Assembly (NCBI GenBank): GCA_029433525.1
Contig: JAQTIF010000001.1
Span: 1,984,001-2,048,000, forward strand
Direction of reading: 5' to 3'
Length of the DNA: 64,000 nucleotides
DNA from: Enterobacteriaceae bacterium ESL0689
Lineage (GTDB): Bacteria; Pseudomonadota; Gammaproteobacteria; Enterobacterales; Enterobacteriaceae
Shown here piece after piece: positions 1-8,509 of the stretch. Below the pieces are notes generated by a model, which was not told the DNA's origin, did no database searches, and worked only from the letters and a program-made list of their open reading frames with translations. A program made the position numbers and the translations under genes. The first letter of the stretch is position 1, and the number at the start of each line of letters is the position of its first letter.

Positions 1-669
1 ATTTTCTATCTTGGAAATGATCTGGATATGTTCGCCACCGTGGGTTTTCAGAAATTCGCGGATCTCTTCTACATCAGAACGTTTGCGGATAAAAGAAGCC
101 GCAACAAAATCGACATTTTGTTTGCAGCCGAAAATCAGGTCCTGCTTGTCTTTCTCAGCCAGGGCAGGGAGCGCAATGGAGACACCTGGCAGGTTAACAC
201 CTTTGTTTTCGCCGAGTTCGCCATTGTTTAAAACGCGACAAATAACCTTATTCCCCTCAATAGAGATAACTTCCATGCCGATCAGGCCGTCGTCGACCAG
301 AACAGTATTACCCGGGGTGAGGTCCTGTGGGAATCCTTCATAGGTTACGGCGACAATTTCGTTGTTACCGATGACTGATTTGTCGGTTGTGAAGGTAAAA
401 GTTTGTCCGGCTTTCAGGGAGACGTCATTACCCCCTTCCAGTTTGATGGTACGAATTTCTGGTCCCTTAGTATCGAGTAAAATAGCGGCGTTTTTACCCG
501 TTTTGCTTACCACGTTACGCAGATTTTGAATGCGCTGACCGTGTTCAGCATAATCACCATGAGAGAAGTTCAGACGCATGACATTCATGCCCGCATCCAG
601 CATCCTGGAAAGCATCTCTTCAGATTCGGTTTTCGGACCGATAGTACAAACAATTTTGGTCTTTTTCAT
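1..669 (-). CDS. pykF: Pyruvate kinase I, N-terminal part (gene runs off the left edge)
   Basis: Converts phosphoenolpyruvate and ADP to pyruvate and ATP in the last step of glycolysis; the PykF isozyme is activated by fructose 1,6-bisphosphate. Only the first 223 codons are present. The reading frame opens with MKKTKIVCTIGPKTESEEML and contains the family motifs NFSHG and DTKGPEIRT (substrate and metal-binding barrel) and, further on, AASFIRKRSDV, all nearly identical to the E. coli enzyme. The ATG at 669 is the standard family start. The active-site lysine is at the very edge (IISKIEN), and the rest of the barrel and the effector-binding C-terminal domain are outside the window. A Cra-like palindrome lies about 210 bp upstream. 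Identification is firm from sequence similarity recalled for the family. Confidence 0.96.
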   Translation of the reverse strand, partial: MKKTKIVCTIGPKTESEEMLSRMLDAGMNVMRLNFSHGDYAEHGQRIQNLRNVVSKTGKNAAILLDTKGPEIRTIKLEGGNDVSLKAGQTFTFTTDKSVIGNNEIVAVTYEGFPQDLTPGNTVLVDDGLIGMEVISIEGNKVICRVLNNGELGENKGVNLPGVSIALPALAEKDKQDLIFGCKQNVDFVAASFIRKRSDVEEIREFLKTHGGEHIQIISKIEN

Positions 670-879
670 GAAAATTTTCGTCTTTAAGTTGTGAAAAACA
701 GGGAAATTCCGATCCGCAGATGCAGCACCGCAGAATCAAATCGATATTATTAAGATTGTTATGCCATATACCCGGATCAGGTGATAGCAATAGTAAGCGC
801 AGAAGAAAATATGCCGGTTGCTCAGCCCACGAAAAGCGTCTGTCTGTTATGTCGTTGTTTGTTGTCCACACCAATGTGC

Positions 880-891
880 TGAAACCATTCA
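880..891. promoter_or_regulatory. Candidate Cra (FruR) operator upstream of pykF
   Basis: TGAAACCATTCA matches the Cra half-palindrome consensus TGAAWCGNTTCA closely and lies 211 bp upstream of the pykF start. Cra represses pykF in E. coli, so the position makes sense. Only the motif is seen; no promoter elements were firmly placed. Confidence 0.4.
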
Positions 892-942
892 AGAAATATT
901 TTTTACGCATTATACGATGCTGGGGCGGAAAAGGAAAATGCA

Positions 943-964
943 TTAACTTGTAAAAACAAGTTAA
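943..964. repeat. Perfect 9-bp inverted repeat in the pykF/ModA-like intergenic region
   Basis: TTAACTTGT, loop AAAA, ACAAGTTAA. It lies in the 489-bp non-coding stretch 670-1158. It could be an operator or a small hairpin. There is no T-tract, so it is not a classical terminator. Apart from this and the Cra-like site I see nothing else in the stretch. Confidence 0.4.
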
Positions 965-1158
965 AGAGTAGTGTGTAAGACATTTTTTCGCCAGCCGATA
1001 AATTTAGTCGCAAATATGAGCGGATAAGATAAAAAATAGCTGGCTGAATAATGATAAAATCGTGCCCTCTGAGCAGACTAAAACAGCGAGGATGAAAGCG
1101 ATTTCTCACCCTCTGACTCACCTGGGTGTCTGATATTTGATAGGGAATAAGCATTCTT

Positions 1159-1899
1159 ATGACCGCAGCAGTTGTTTTGCTGGCAGCGGGGAGCCTGAAA
1201 GGCGCTTTCACACCGCTACTGGCGCATTTCTCGCAGCAAACCGGTATTCTGGTCGAGGCGCATTTTGGCCCGGCAGGGCTATTGCGTGAGCAAATCGAAG
1301 CCGGAATGCGCTGTTCTGTTTTTGCCTCCGCCAATAGTCAGCATCCGCAGGCATTACAACAGGCGGGGCTGGCGGGAGTGTGCCACTCGTTTGCCCGCAA
1401 TCAATTGATGCTGACTGTACGCCGCCATGTCACCACTGATCAGGCTGACTGGCTGACACTCCTTAATAATCCGCAATGGCGTCTGGCAACATCGACTCCC
1501 GGTTGTGACCCGGCGGGCGACTATAGCTGGCAACTGTTTGCCCGAATTGAAGCCGCTTTTCCTGGCCAGGGGAAAGCCATGATCGCACGTGCGCAGCAAC
1601 GGGTTGGTGGCCGATACTCCCTCCGGATACCGCCGGGAGAAACTGCCGGAGCATGGCTGATACGTGCCGATCTCGCCGATCTATTTATTGGCTACGCGCA
1701 CTATGCCCGTCAGATGCTGGCCGCTGACGATCTACGTACCCTTGTTATCCCATCTCCCTGGAATATTCAGGCAGATTACCAGCTAACGATGGTTGAAAAG
1801 AGTCACGAAGCACAGCAATTATGTCGTTTTATCCTCGGCTCTATTGGTCAGCACTATCTGCAGCAGGCAGGTTTTTTGTCTGTCAGCGACGGATCGTGA
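1159..1899 (+). CDS. ModA-like substrate-binding domain protein without signal peptide
   Basis: 246-aa protein of the bacterial type 2 solute-binding fold. The opening AVVLLAAGSLKGAFTPLL resembles the AAASLTDAL region of periplasmic molybdate-binding ModA, followed by a FGPAGLLREQIEAG segment typical of the family's second oxyanion-binding loop. Unlike ModA, it starts directly at the mature domain with no hydrophobic leader, so a cytoplasmic location is inferred. It has a plausible weak RBS (GGGA). Its 3' end overlaps by 17 bp the convergent ATPase gene of an ABC importer (1883-2632). Proximity suggests a related role, perhaps sensing or buffering molybdate/tungstate or a similar anion, but the ligand is not provable here. 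Confident in the fold family, unsure of the substrate. Confidence 0.7.
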   Translation: MTAAVVLLAAGSLKGAFTPLLAHFSQQTGILVEAHFGPAGLLREQIEAGMRCSVFASANSQHPQALQQAGLAGVCHSFARNQLMLTVRRHVTTDQADWLTLLNNPQWRLATSTPGCDPAGDYSWQLFARIEAAFPGQGKAMIARAQQRVGGRYSLRIPPGETAGAWLIRADLADLFIGYAHYARQMLAADDLRTLVIPSPWNIQADYQLTMVEKSHEAQQLCRFILGSIGQHYLQQAGFLSVSDGS

Positions 1900-2632
1900 A
1901 CTGGGGGGCCAGCAGCGGCAGCGAGGAGCCGGGAGGATAAATTTTGTATACCGGTAACCCATAAGCGCGGTATAAATTTGCTTCGCTGAGTACCTGCGCA
2001 GAGTGCCCTGCCAGCCATTCCCCATCAGGTAACAGCAACAACGTATGACTGGCAACCTGTAGTGCATGGCTGGGATCATGGGTACTAAACAGCACGGTAC
2101 GAGACTGACAACAGGCCAGATCGCTGATGAGCTGCATAGCAACTTGCTGATTAGCCAGATCCAGCGCCGAACAGGGTTCGTCCAGCAGGATGTTCTGGTT
2201 TTCTCCCACCAGGGCACGGGCGATCAACGCTAACTGTTGCTGACCACCAGAAAGCGAAGCAAATCGCTGAGCGGCAAGATGGGCAATCCCCAGCTGAGAG
2301 AGCGCGTCCAGAGCGTGTTGCTCATCGGTCTTGTCCGGTTGCGCAAACAGACCAATATGGCGAGCGCGCCCCATTAATACGACATCCTGTACCCGCCAGT
2401 CAAAAGTCGGACGAAAGGTCTGTGGCACAATAGCGATGCCGCCCTGCTGATAAAACTCACCGCCTAATGGCGGCTGTATCCCGGTTAACGTATGGAACAA
2501 AGTGCTTTTCCCTTTGCCATTAGCCCCGATTATCGCCCAGATTTCTCCCGGCTGGCACTGCAGACTGAGTGCGGTAAAGAGTGGCTGGCGATAACCGAAA
2601 AGGAGTTTTTCCACGCGAAGTGATGGTGCCAT
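1883..2632 (-). CDS. ABC importer ATP-binding subunit (FecE/BtuD/MolC type)
   Basis: 249-aa nucleotide-binding subunit that powers import by the adjacent permease. Walker A GANGKGKST at residues 36-44, signature LSGGQQQ at 127-133, Walker B NILLDEP at 147-153, and a later switch histidine in FSTHDP. It starts at ATG 2632, overlapping the permease stop by one base, so it is translationally coupled as the third gene of the operon (binding protein, permease, ATPase). Its 3' end overlaps the convergent ModA-like gene. The family includes importers of siderophores, cobalamin, haem and molybdate; MolBC of Haemophilus is one precedent for molybdate/tungstate. Substrate undetermined. Confidence 0.88.
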   Translation of the reverse strand: MAPSLRVEKLLFGYRQPLFTALSLQCQPGEIWAIIGANGKGKSTLFHTLTGIQPPLGGEFYQQGGIAIVPQTFRPTFDWRVQDVVLMGRARHIGLFAQPDKTDEQHALDALSQLGIAHLAAQRFASLSGGQQQLALIARALVGENQNILLDEPCSALDLANQQVAMQLISDLACCQSRTVLFSTHDPSHALQVASHTLLLLPDGEWLAGHSAQVLSEANLYRAYGLPVYKIYPPGSSLPLLAPQFTIRR

Positions 2633-3636
2633 CAGATGCGACTCCTGCGACGAGTATAAATGAGTAATCCGGCAAACAGTGGAGTACCAAATAGTGCAGT
2701 TATGATCCCGACAGGGATTTCTGCTTGTGTCAGTGAGCGAGCGAGATTATCTGCGATGATCATAAACCCGCCCCCTAGCCAGAAAGCGGTTGGTAGCAGA
2801 TGTCGGTGATCAGAACCTGTCAGCAGTCTGGCCAGATGAGGGATAACCAGTCCGGTCCACGCGATACTGCCACTGACTGCCACTTGAGCTGCGACCAGTA
2901 CCGCACAACAGATCAGGACACCACGGCGTAATCCATTGACGGGGACGCCGAGGCTACGCGCATCTTTATCCTCGAGGGCTAGCAGATTAATACGCCAGCG
3001 CAGTTTAAATAAAACGCCAGCAGCAATAATAACCGGTGGTGCCATCACCGAGACTTTGTACCAGTTCGCGGTCGCGAAACTGCCCAGTAGCCAGAAAACG
3101 ATATTGGGCAGCGTTTCTTCATTGTCGGCCAGATACTGTATCAGGCTGACCAGCGCGGAGAAAAAACCACTCAGAATAATGCCGGAGAGAATTAATATCA
3201 GACGGCTCTCGCGCCCCTGAAGTGTGGCGATTAGCCAGACCAGTATCAGTGCCAGCAGACCAAAACCAAAAATTATCGTCATCATTAATGGCATACTTAG
3301 CCCCAGCAGGATAGCCAGGGTGCCACCAAATGCTGATCCCGAGGTCACGCCAATAATATGAGGGTCGACCAGCGGATTGTGAAAAACACCTTGTAAGGTC
3401 GCGCCACACAATCCTAATGCGCCGCCGGCTAACAGCGCCATGATCACCCGTGGCAGACGCACCGACCAGATCACCTGGCCCGCGATGCTATCAATCGCCG
3501 CATAAGACTTAAGCTGAAAGAAAACCTCACTCAGACTCAGGTGATACTGGCCAATACAGAGCGAGGTTGTGGCGATAAATAATGTCAACAGCGCCAGTCC
3601 ACTTTGCATCAGAAGTGGGTGGTGATTACCGGGCAT
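2632..3636 (-). CDS. ABC importer permease, FecCD/BtuC family
   Basis: 334-aa polytopic inner-membrane protein that forms the translocation channel. Family hallmarks are visible: RLPRVIMALLAGGALGLCGATLQGVFHNPLVDPHIIG split over residues about 58-95, the coupling region GVPVNGLRRG, and the C-terminal segment IAWTGLVIPHLAR with GSDHR, all characteristic of BtuC/FecD proteins. Multiple hydrophobic helices span the whole length, and the size is typical. Its start lies inside the 3' end of the upstream binding-protein gene (11-bp overlap), and its stop overlaps the ATPase start, so the three genes form one operon. Substrate not determined. Confidence 0.9.
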   Translation of the reverse strand: MPGNHHPLLMQSGLALLTLFIATTSLCIGQYHLSLSEVFFQLKSYAAIDSIAGQVIWSVRLPRVIMALLAGGALGLCGATLQGVFHNPLVDPHIIGVTSGSAFGGTLAILLGLSMPLMMTIIFGFGLLALILVWLIATLQGRESRLILILSGIILSGFFSALVSLIQYLADNEETLPNIVFWLLGSFATANWYKVSVMAPPVIIAAGVLFKLRWRINLLALEDKDARSLGVPVNGLRRGVLICCAVLVAAQVAVSGSIAWTGLVIPHLARLLTGSDHRHLLPTAFWLGGGFMIIADNLARSLTQAEIPVGIITALFGTPLFAGLLIYTRRRSRI

Positions 3637-4693
3637 CGGTTGACCACTTTATGCGATAAAAACGTTGATAATAATCCTGTACTTTGGCATCGACATCCAC
3701 GTCATGATAGCGGGCAGGGTAGAGCTTTTTCGCCATCCACAATTCGCCGATCGCGAGCGCTTCTGGCATGGGGTAGCCCCAGGCTTTGGCATACTCCGGC
3801 ATCAGCCAGATACGATGGTTTTTTACCGCATCAATGTGCTGCCACTGAGGATCGTTTTTAATCTGACTGATGACCTGTGGATAGCGATGCTGGACAAAAA
3901 TAACCTGAGGGTTCCACTGTAAGATCTGCTCGATCGAGACCTGAGCTGCCCCTTTGATTGAGGCAGCAGCCACATTCAGCGCACCTGCATGTTTCATCAT
4001 CAGGCCAGTATATTTGCCTGAACCGTAAGTATTAAGATCGGGGTTAGCCATATAGACGCGCACGCGCTGATCCTCGGGGATATCTGCCACAGGCGCGTTG
4101 GCTAACTGTCGTGCCTGAAAAGTGTAGCGGATAAGATTTTCGGCTTCATCCTTACGATTAACGACGTCGCCAATCAGCCGGATCCCCTGTTTGAGTCCCT
4201 CATTGTAAGCCTGCTCTTCATCGGCCATGAGCGGATTTATTTTGGTTTTTTCATTAGCGGCATCCTGGCGTAGTGAGATAGCTACGACCGGGATCCCGGC
4301 GTTGTTAATCTGTTCGATCATTGCCTGTGGTGCGTAATTCGCGACAAATACCACCTGGGGGCGCAATCCCAGCAGGCTTTCAATATTGACCTGGGTTAAA
4401 TCACCAGGGGTGGGCAGTTGTTCTATTTCTGGCATAAAACGGACAAAATCGGGCCCGAGCTGCTTTTTCCAGCTATTCAGCACGCCGACAATATGATCCG
4501 CCGCGTTAAGCTGCACCAGGAGATTTAGCGTCTGATGTTGTAGCACGACCACCCGTGTCACCGTGTCAGGAAGTGTGACTTCACGACCAATTTGATCGAC
4601 AACAGTACGGCTGGCCAGCGCATGGCCGGTAAACAGGCTTAGACAGAGGATGATAACCCTGGATATGGAGAAAAAACGGCTTAAATCTGGCAT
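3626..4693 (-). CDS. Periplasmic substrate-binding protein of the ABC importer (FecB/BtuF/MolA type)
   Basis: 355-aa cluster-A binding protein. I place the start at ATG 4693, since the longer frame needs a TTG at 4756 and only this start gives a clean leader: MPDLSRFFSISRVIILCLSL followed by a cut after HALA. The mature part begins TVVDQIGREVTLPDTVTRVV, the classical start of iron-complex, cobalamin and molybdate (MolA) binding proteins. It is the first gene of the operon and overlaps the permease. The ModA-like neighbour hints at molybdate/tungstate but ferric complexes remain possible. Upstream lies an imperfect inverted repeat resembling a ModE site. Confidence 0.85.
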   Translation of the reverse strand: MPDLSRFFSISRVIILCLSLFTGHALASRTVVDQIGREVTLPDTVTRVVVLQHQTLNLLVQLNAADHIVGVLNSWKKQLGPDFVRFMPEIEQLPTPGDLTQVNIESLLGLRPQVVFVANYAPQAMIEQINNAGIPVVAISLRQDAANEKTKINPLMADEEQAYNEGLKQGIRLIGDVVNRKDEAENLIRYTFQARQLANAPVADIPEDQRVRVYMANPDLNTYGSGKYTGLMMKHAGALNVAAASIKGAAQVSIEQILQWNPQVIFVQHRYPQVISQIKNDPQWQHIDAVKNHRIWLMPEYAKAWGYPMPEALAIGELWMAKKLYPARYHDVDVDAKVQDYYQRFYRIKWSTDAR

Positions 4694-5215
4694 GGGAGTT
4701 CTCGAATACTGAATATTATCGAAATATATTAAAATACATATCGATTCATCAAGCAATCCTTAACCACCAGACATTGCTGTTGCAGATAATTATGTTAATT
4801 AAATGATATCACTAGGTTATATTTGTTTAAATAACGCATGAAAAGAGACGGTTTCTGGAAAAATCATGAGCAATACAGTCACTCAGTAAACAATTTTTAC
4901 TCTCATTTTATGAATAAAAATTATTTCATTCTGAGAAAAAATAAAGCACATAACCGGTTCCCGGTTAATCGATATAACCCGCGAAATAGCCCGGCTGAAA
5001 CCGGTTTTGCGATAAGGAAAAAAGCCCACTCAATGGCCGGTAAGGCGATTGCGTCATCAGTCACTGCCGTATGCCAGCATAACAGACGCTTTGCTGGGAT
5101 AAGGTAAGATAATAAATTGATATAGAATGATTTTTTTAAAAACATGATTTTATCGGGAACATGTAAGCGCTTATGATATCATATGAGTCATAATTGACTG
5201 CTATGATCCTGAACC
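4694..5215. other. AT-rich intergenic region between importer operon and virK-like gene
   Basis: A 522-bp divergent promoter region. Short frames in it lack ribosome-binding sites and homology that I can recognise. It contains the inverted repeat at 4816-4835 and a stretch with repeated AACCGG units (about 4951-5012). No RNA gene recognised. Confidence 0.5.
4816..4835. promoter_or_regulatory. Imperfect inverted repeat resembling a ModE operator
   Basis: GTTATATTTGTTTAAATAAC, 123 bp upstream of the binding-protein start. The E. coli modA operator has the same GTTATATT and ATAAC ends but a spacer about 2 bp longer, so the match is weak. If real it would support a molybdate role for the importer; equally it may be a chance palindrome in AT-rich DNA. 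Confidence 0.22.
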
Positions 5216-6124
5216 ATGACGCAAACAGCGATAAAAACCTTCAAAGCCTGGCGAAAAAATAATAAATATATTATTCAGGCTAAATCTGCCTATAAAAAGG
5301 TATTACGTAAATGTCGTGAAATTCCTCTGAAAGGAAAAAAATATAAAGAATATCAGATGCTTTGTGAAAGCTATCTGTGTGCCAGACTCACTGCGGCTAC
5401 CGAAGGACTGGATCGGTTTCAGGATAAACCCTTTATACCCTATCTGAATAAGACAATATCAAAAAAAACAAAGTTAGATATTGCTTATGGTGCTTTGCAG
5501 TTTCTGGAAAAAAGGTTTTCTGCGCCGGTATTACAGCAGTTGTTCAATATGAAACAATATGGCGTGAACATAGCAGATATCCCTTTGAAAAATGGGACAG
5601 ATATTGAGATCAGATTGCTGGCTTCACCTTTTCAACAGGAAGGCGAACTGATGCTGCTGATGCGCCACGATAAGAAACGTGTTTATAGTATCTGCTTTTC
5701 CTGTACAGAAGATCATCATGCCTATATCGGTGGTCTACAAAGAGGAAAGGATATCACTAATGATGATATTAAAGTATTAACAAAAGAGTTACAGGGGGCC
5801 AGGCCAAAGAATCTGTTGCTCTCTCTGCTATATGCTTTTTTACAGTATGCTGATATCAATGAAATTTATGCGATAGATTCAGATCATCATATTAAAAGTG
5901 AAAAGGTAAAAACCAGTTATGCGGGATTGTGGCTGGAAGTCGGCGGTGAAAAGTATCGTAACGGTTGGTATAAACTACCGCCGCAGGAGAGAAAGAAAAA
6001 TATTGAAGAGGTCAAAAGCAAGCATCGTAGTCAGTTTCTCAGACGTGAAGCAATGAAAGAGCAGGCACGTACGGCCTTGATCGTCACTATGCAGAAGATA
6101 ATGACAAAATCAGCTTCGCAGTAA
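5216..6124 (+). CDS. VirK/YbjX family protein (DUF535)
   Basis: 302-aa protein of the family containing Shigella VirK and Salmonella/E. coli YbjX, which have been linked to virulence-protein localisation and envelope or peptide resistance, though the biochemical activity is unknown. Recognisable features: a basic N-terminus, the segment RFSAPVLQQL followed by polar beta-rich sequence, RLLASPFQQEGELMLLM, YIGGLQRG, then GLWLEVGGEKYRNGWYKLPP near the C-terminus. No signal peptide or membrane helix is seen. RBS upstream of ATG 5216 is weak. It stands alone next to tRNA-Val genes, a common insertion point for acquired DNA, and its lysine-rich, AT-leaning coding differs from neighbours, which hints at transfer. 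Family assignment is good; function unknown. Confidence 0.8.
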   Translation: MTQTAIKTFKAWRKNNKYIIQAKSAYKKVLRKCREIPLKGKKYKEYQMLCESYLCARLTAATEGLDRFQDKPFIPYLNKTISKKTKLDIAYGALQFLEKRFSAPVLQQLFNMKQYGVNIADIPLKNGTDIEIRLLASPFQQEGELMLLMRHDKKRVYSICFSCTEDHHAYIGGLQRGKDITNDDIKVLTKELQGARPKNLLLSLLYAFLQYADINEIYAIDSDHHIKSEKVKTSYAGLWLEVGGEKYRNGWYKLPPQERKKNIEEVKSKHRSQFLRREAMKEQARTALIVTMQKIMTKSASQ

Positions 6125-6302
6125 TTGTTTATCGCACCAGACAAGGATGTCGGCCTGAGGTGCTTTTTCTTTGCAAAGGCAGGCTCGCAGGCGATATGTG
6201 ACTTTATGCTAATAAAGAATATTCAGCGGGAAGCGAACCGGATACTGTCGGGAATGAATAAATTATCCCTGTTGTGAGCGTGAAGTATTGTGTGGTGAAA
6301 AA

Positions 6303-6379
6303 TGGTGCGTCCGAGTGGACTCGAACCACCGACCCCCACCATGTCAAGGTGGTGCTCTAACCAACTGAGCTACGGACGC
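6303..6379 (-). tRNA. valV: tRNA-Val (anticodon GAC), valV-like
   Basis: 77-nt gene read on the minus strand, GCGTCCGTAGCTCAGTTGG to GGACGCACCA, with encoded CCA and TTCGAGTCC T-loop. The anticodon loop CCTTGACATGG carries GAC. The acceptor stem GCGTCCG/CGGACGC pairs fully. It is essentially identical to E. coli valV and lies 4 bp from a second tRNA-Val. Confidence 0.97.
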
Positions 6380-6383
6380 ACAA

Positions 6384-6460
6384 TGGTGCGTTCAATTGGA
6401 CTCGAACCAACGACCCCCACCATGTCAAGGTGGTGCTCTAACCAACTGAGCTATGAACGC
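6384..6460 (-). tRNA. valW: tRNA-Val (anticodon GAC), valW-like
   Basis: 77-nt gene on the minus strand, GCGTTCATAGCTCAGTTGG to TTGAACGCACCA, with GAC anticodon, encoded CCA and a fully paired GCGTTCA/TGAACGC acceptor stem. It is the upstream member of a tandem pair, as at the E. coli valVW locus next to mdtK. In Salmonella this pair borders SPI-2. Confidence 0.97.
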
Positions 6461-6713
6461 AATATTGTAGTGACAACGGGGACGCATATTAGCGAGCCGG
6501 AAAGGTTGTGGCAAGAGTTAAAACCGACTTTTGTGGCAGAATACGCACAAGTGAAGAAGTTTTATGCATATTGCTGTTATTTTATCGCCCTGGCAGTCAC
6601 TGTTGTGTGTTCTTCTGATACAAGGTCTGCTGCGACAGGCCAAAATCGCATCGTGCCTGACAAACGCGCTATTTTGAGTGCTGTCAATCTGATATTAATC
6701 AATCATGTTATCA

Positions 6714-6746
6714 GCCTCATGATCGCACTCTCCGCGATCATGAGGC
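6714..6746. terminator. Strong hairpin between mdtK and the tRNA-Val genes
   Basis: Perfect 13-bp stem GCCTCATGATCGC / GCGATCATGAGGC with a 7-nt loop, 19 bp beyond the mdtK stop. No clear T-run, so terminator function for mdtK is probable rather than certain. Confidence 0.55.
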
Positions 6747-6764
6747 GATATTGTGACAGGGTAG

Positions 6765-8138
6765 TTAGTGTGCTGCACGCTGCAAAATAATAGCCGCAGG
6801 CTGGCGCTGCAGAAAACGCATGCGTAGCATCATCAGGATGGCCGCAATGGTTAAGCCAACAATAAAACCACACCAGAAGCCAGCAGGTCCCATACGCGGA
6901 ACAATGACATCGGTCAGGGCGAGCAGATATCCGACCGGTAATCCGACTGCCCAATAGGAGATAAGAGTAATAAAAAAGATCGAACGGGTATCTTTATATC
7001 CCCGTAAGATCCCACTGCCAATCACCTGTATAGAATCGGAAATCTGATATAGCGCCGCCAGTAACATCAGATGAGAAGCCAGAGTAATAACTTCCGGTGT
7101 GTCGTTATATAACAGGGCGATTTGTTTGCGCAGTAAAATAGTGAAAACAGCCGAAATTATCGCCATGCCAATACCGACGGCCAGCCCGGTTATGGCAGCA
7201 ACCTGCGCCCCCTGTGTCGACCTTTGTCCAAGACAGAATCCGACACGAATAGTGACTGCCGCCGCCAGGGACAGTGGTAATACAAACATCAGTGAGCTGA
7301 AGTTTAGTGCTATCTGGTGACCGGCGACATCAACAATTCCCAGAGGCGAAACCAGTAGCGCAACCACCGCGAAGAGCGTAATTTCGAAAAAAAGCGCCAG
7401 TGCAATAGGTAGCCCTAACTGAACCAGTCGTTTCAGGACACTAAAATCGGGTTTGCTGAATTTTTCATGACTGCGGATATCACGCATAGAGCGGGCACGA
7501 CGCATCCAGAAAAACAGACAAAAGAACATCACCCAGTAAACGGATGCCGTTGCCACCCCGCAACCAACCCCACCCAGTTTCGGCATACCAAAATGGCCAT
7601 AGATAAAAATATAATTAACAGGAATATTAACCAGCAGACCGATAAATCCGGTGATCATTCCGGGCTTCGTGTTGGCAAGTCCCTCACACTGATTACGGGC
7701 AGTTTGAAAGAACAGATAGCCCGGCGCCCCCCATAATAGCGCACGAAGATAGCCGATCGTTTTATCGGCAAGAGCAGGTTCGACACCATGTTGTAATTTG
7801 ATAATAAAATGGGCATTCCACAGCACCACCATCACCAGCAGTGAGGCAAATCCCGCCAGCCAGAACCCCTGATGCACCTGATGCGCAATTTTATCACGTC
7901 GCCCGGAACCGTTGAGCTGAGCAATAACAGGCGTCAGTGCCAGTAGTAAACCATGAGCGAACAGAATAGCGGGCATCCAGATAGACGTGCCAATGGCTAC
8001 CGCCGCCATATCAGTTGCGCTGTAACCACCAGCCATCACGGTATCAACGAATCCCATTGAGGTTTGAGCGATCTGAGCGAGGATGACTGGAATAGCGAGT
8101 GCTAATAGCTGTCGCGCTTCAATAAAATACTTCTGCAC
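6765..8138 (-). CDS. mdtK: Multidrug/sodium antiporter, MATE family (MdtK/NorE)
   Basis: 457-aa inner-membrane exporter that couples ion influx to efflux of cationic drugs and fluoroquinolones. Begins [20 protein letters not shown] and carries MATE signatures [18 protein letters not shown] and [15 protein letters not shown], with twelve hydrophobic segments in two bundles. Length equals E. coli MdtK (457 aa). Between tRNA-Val genes and the ribE divergent region, as in E. coli. A repeat element lies in its upstream region. No anomalies. Confidence 0.96.
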   Translation of the reverse strand: MQKYFIEARQLLALAIPVILAQIAQTSMGFVDTVMAGGYSATDMAAVAIGTSIWMPAILFAHGLLLALTPVIAQLNGSGRRDKIAHQVHQGFWLAGFASLLVMVVLWNAHFIIKLQHGVEPALADKTIGYLRALLWGAPGYLFFQTARNQCEGLANTKPGMITGFIGLLVNIPVNYIFIYGHFGMPKLGGVGCGVATASVYWVMFFCLFFWMRRARSMRDIRSHEKFSKPDFSVLKRLVQLGLPIALALFFEITLFAVVALLVSPLGIVDVAGHQIALNFSSLMFVLPLSLAAAVTIRVGFCLGQRSTQGAQVAAITGLAVGIGMAIISAVFTILLRKQIALLYNDTPEVITLASHLMLLAALYQISDSIQVIGSGILRGYKDTRSIFFITLISYWAVGLPVGYLLALTDVIVPRMGPAGFWCGFIVGLTIAAILMMLRMRFLQRQPAAIILQRAAH

Positions 8139-8165
8139 GTGTACACCTTTCTCTGGTTGTTATTT

Positions 8166-8313
8166 TTAGCGCCTGGCCCATCAGGCTATTTTACTTGCCA
8201 TTTTATCCCTGGGTAGAGTCCGAAATCTTCACGTACTCCCTGTACGCTGCGGTTTCTCTGCGCTATCCGTGTCCAGACTGGCTGCGTTAATAACCTGGTG
8301 GGCCAGGCGCTTA
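8166..8313. repeat. Dispersed intergenic repeat, complete copy with inverted ends
   Basis: About 148 bp. The left end TTAGCGCCTGGCCCATCAGG is the reverse complement, with one central change, of the right end CCTGGTGGGCCAGGCGCTTA. Both edges carry TTA, which could be a target duplication. Internal landmarks shared with other copies: ATTTTACTTG, CACGTAC, GCTGCGGTTTCTC, CCAGACTGG. No transposase is encoded. Lies between mdtK and ribE. The remaining bases 8314-8509 form the ribE leader, with nothing else recognised. Confidence 0.8.
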
Positions 8314-8509
8314 GACTAAAAAAGCCGCTATGGGTAGCAGCAAAAGGAAGAATGATAAAATATTCGGGGCTATTGTAGCGAGGATATATCATTAAGCCAG
8401 TAAAAAATTGCTGGCGGTAATGTCTGCTGGCAACCTGCGTTATCAGCTGTTATTGTTGCCAGTCAAGAGAATATGAAGAGTAGGGCGTAACGGCCTGCGG
8501 GAGTAAAAC

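Noticed and set aside
1100..1158. Sequence before the ModA-like gene vaguely recalling the 3' part of a TPP riboswitch (ACCCT ... TAGGGAA)
   Set aside because: The CTGAGA and CCTGATCTGG cores are absent and the gene is not a thiamin gene.
6302..6790. Long plus-strand frame across the tRNA genes
   Set aside because: It is the antisense translation of two tRNA-Val genes (repeating PTPTMSRWCSNQLSY).
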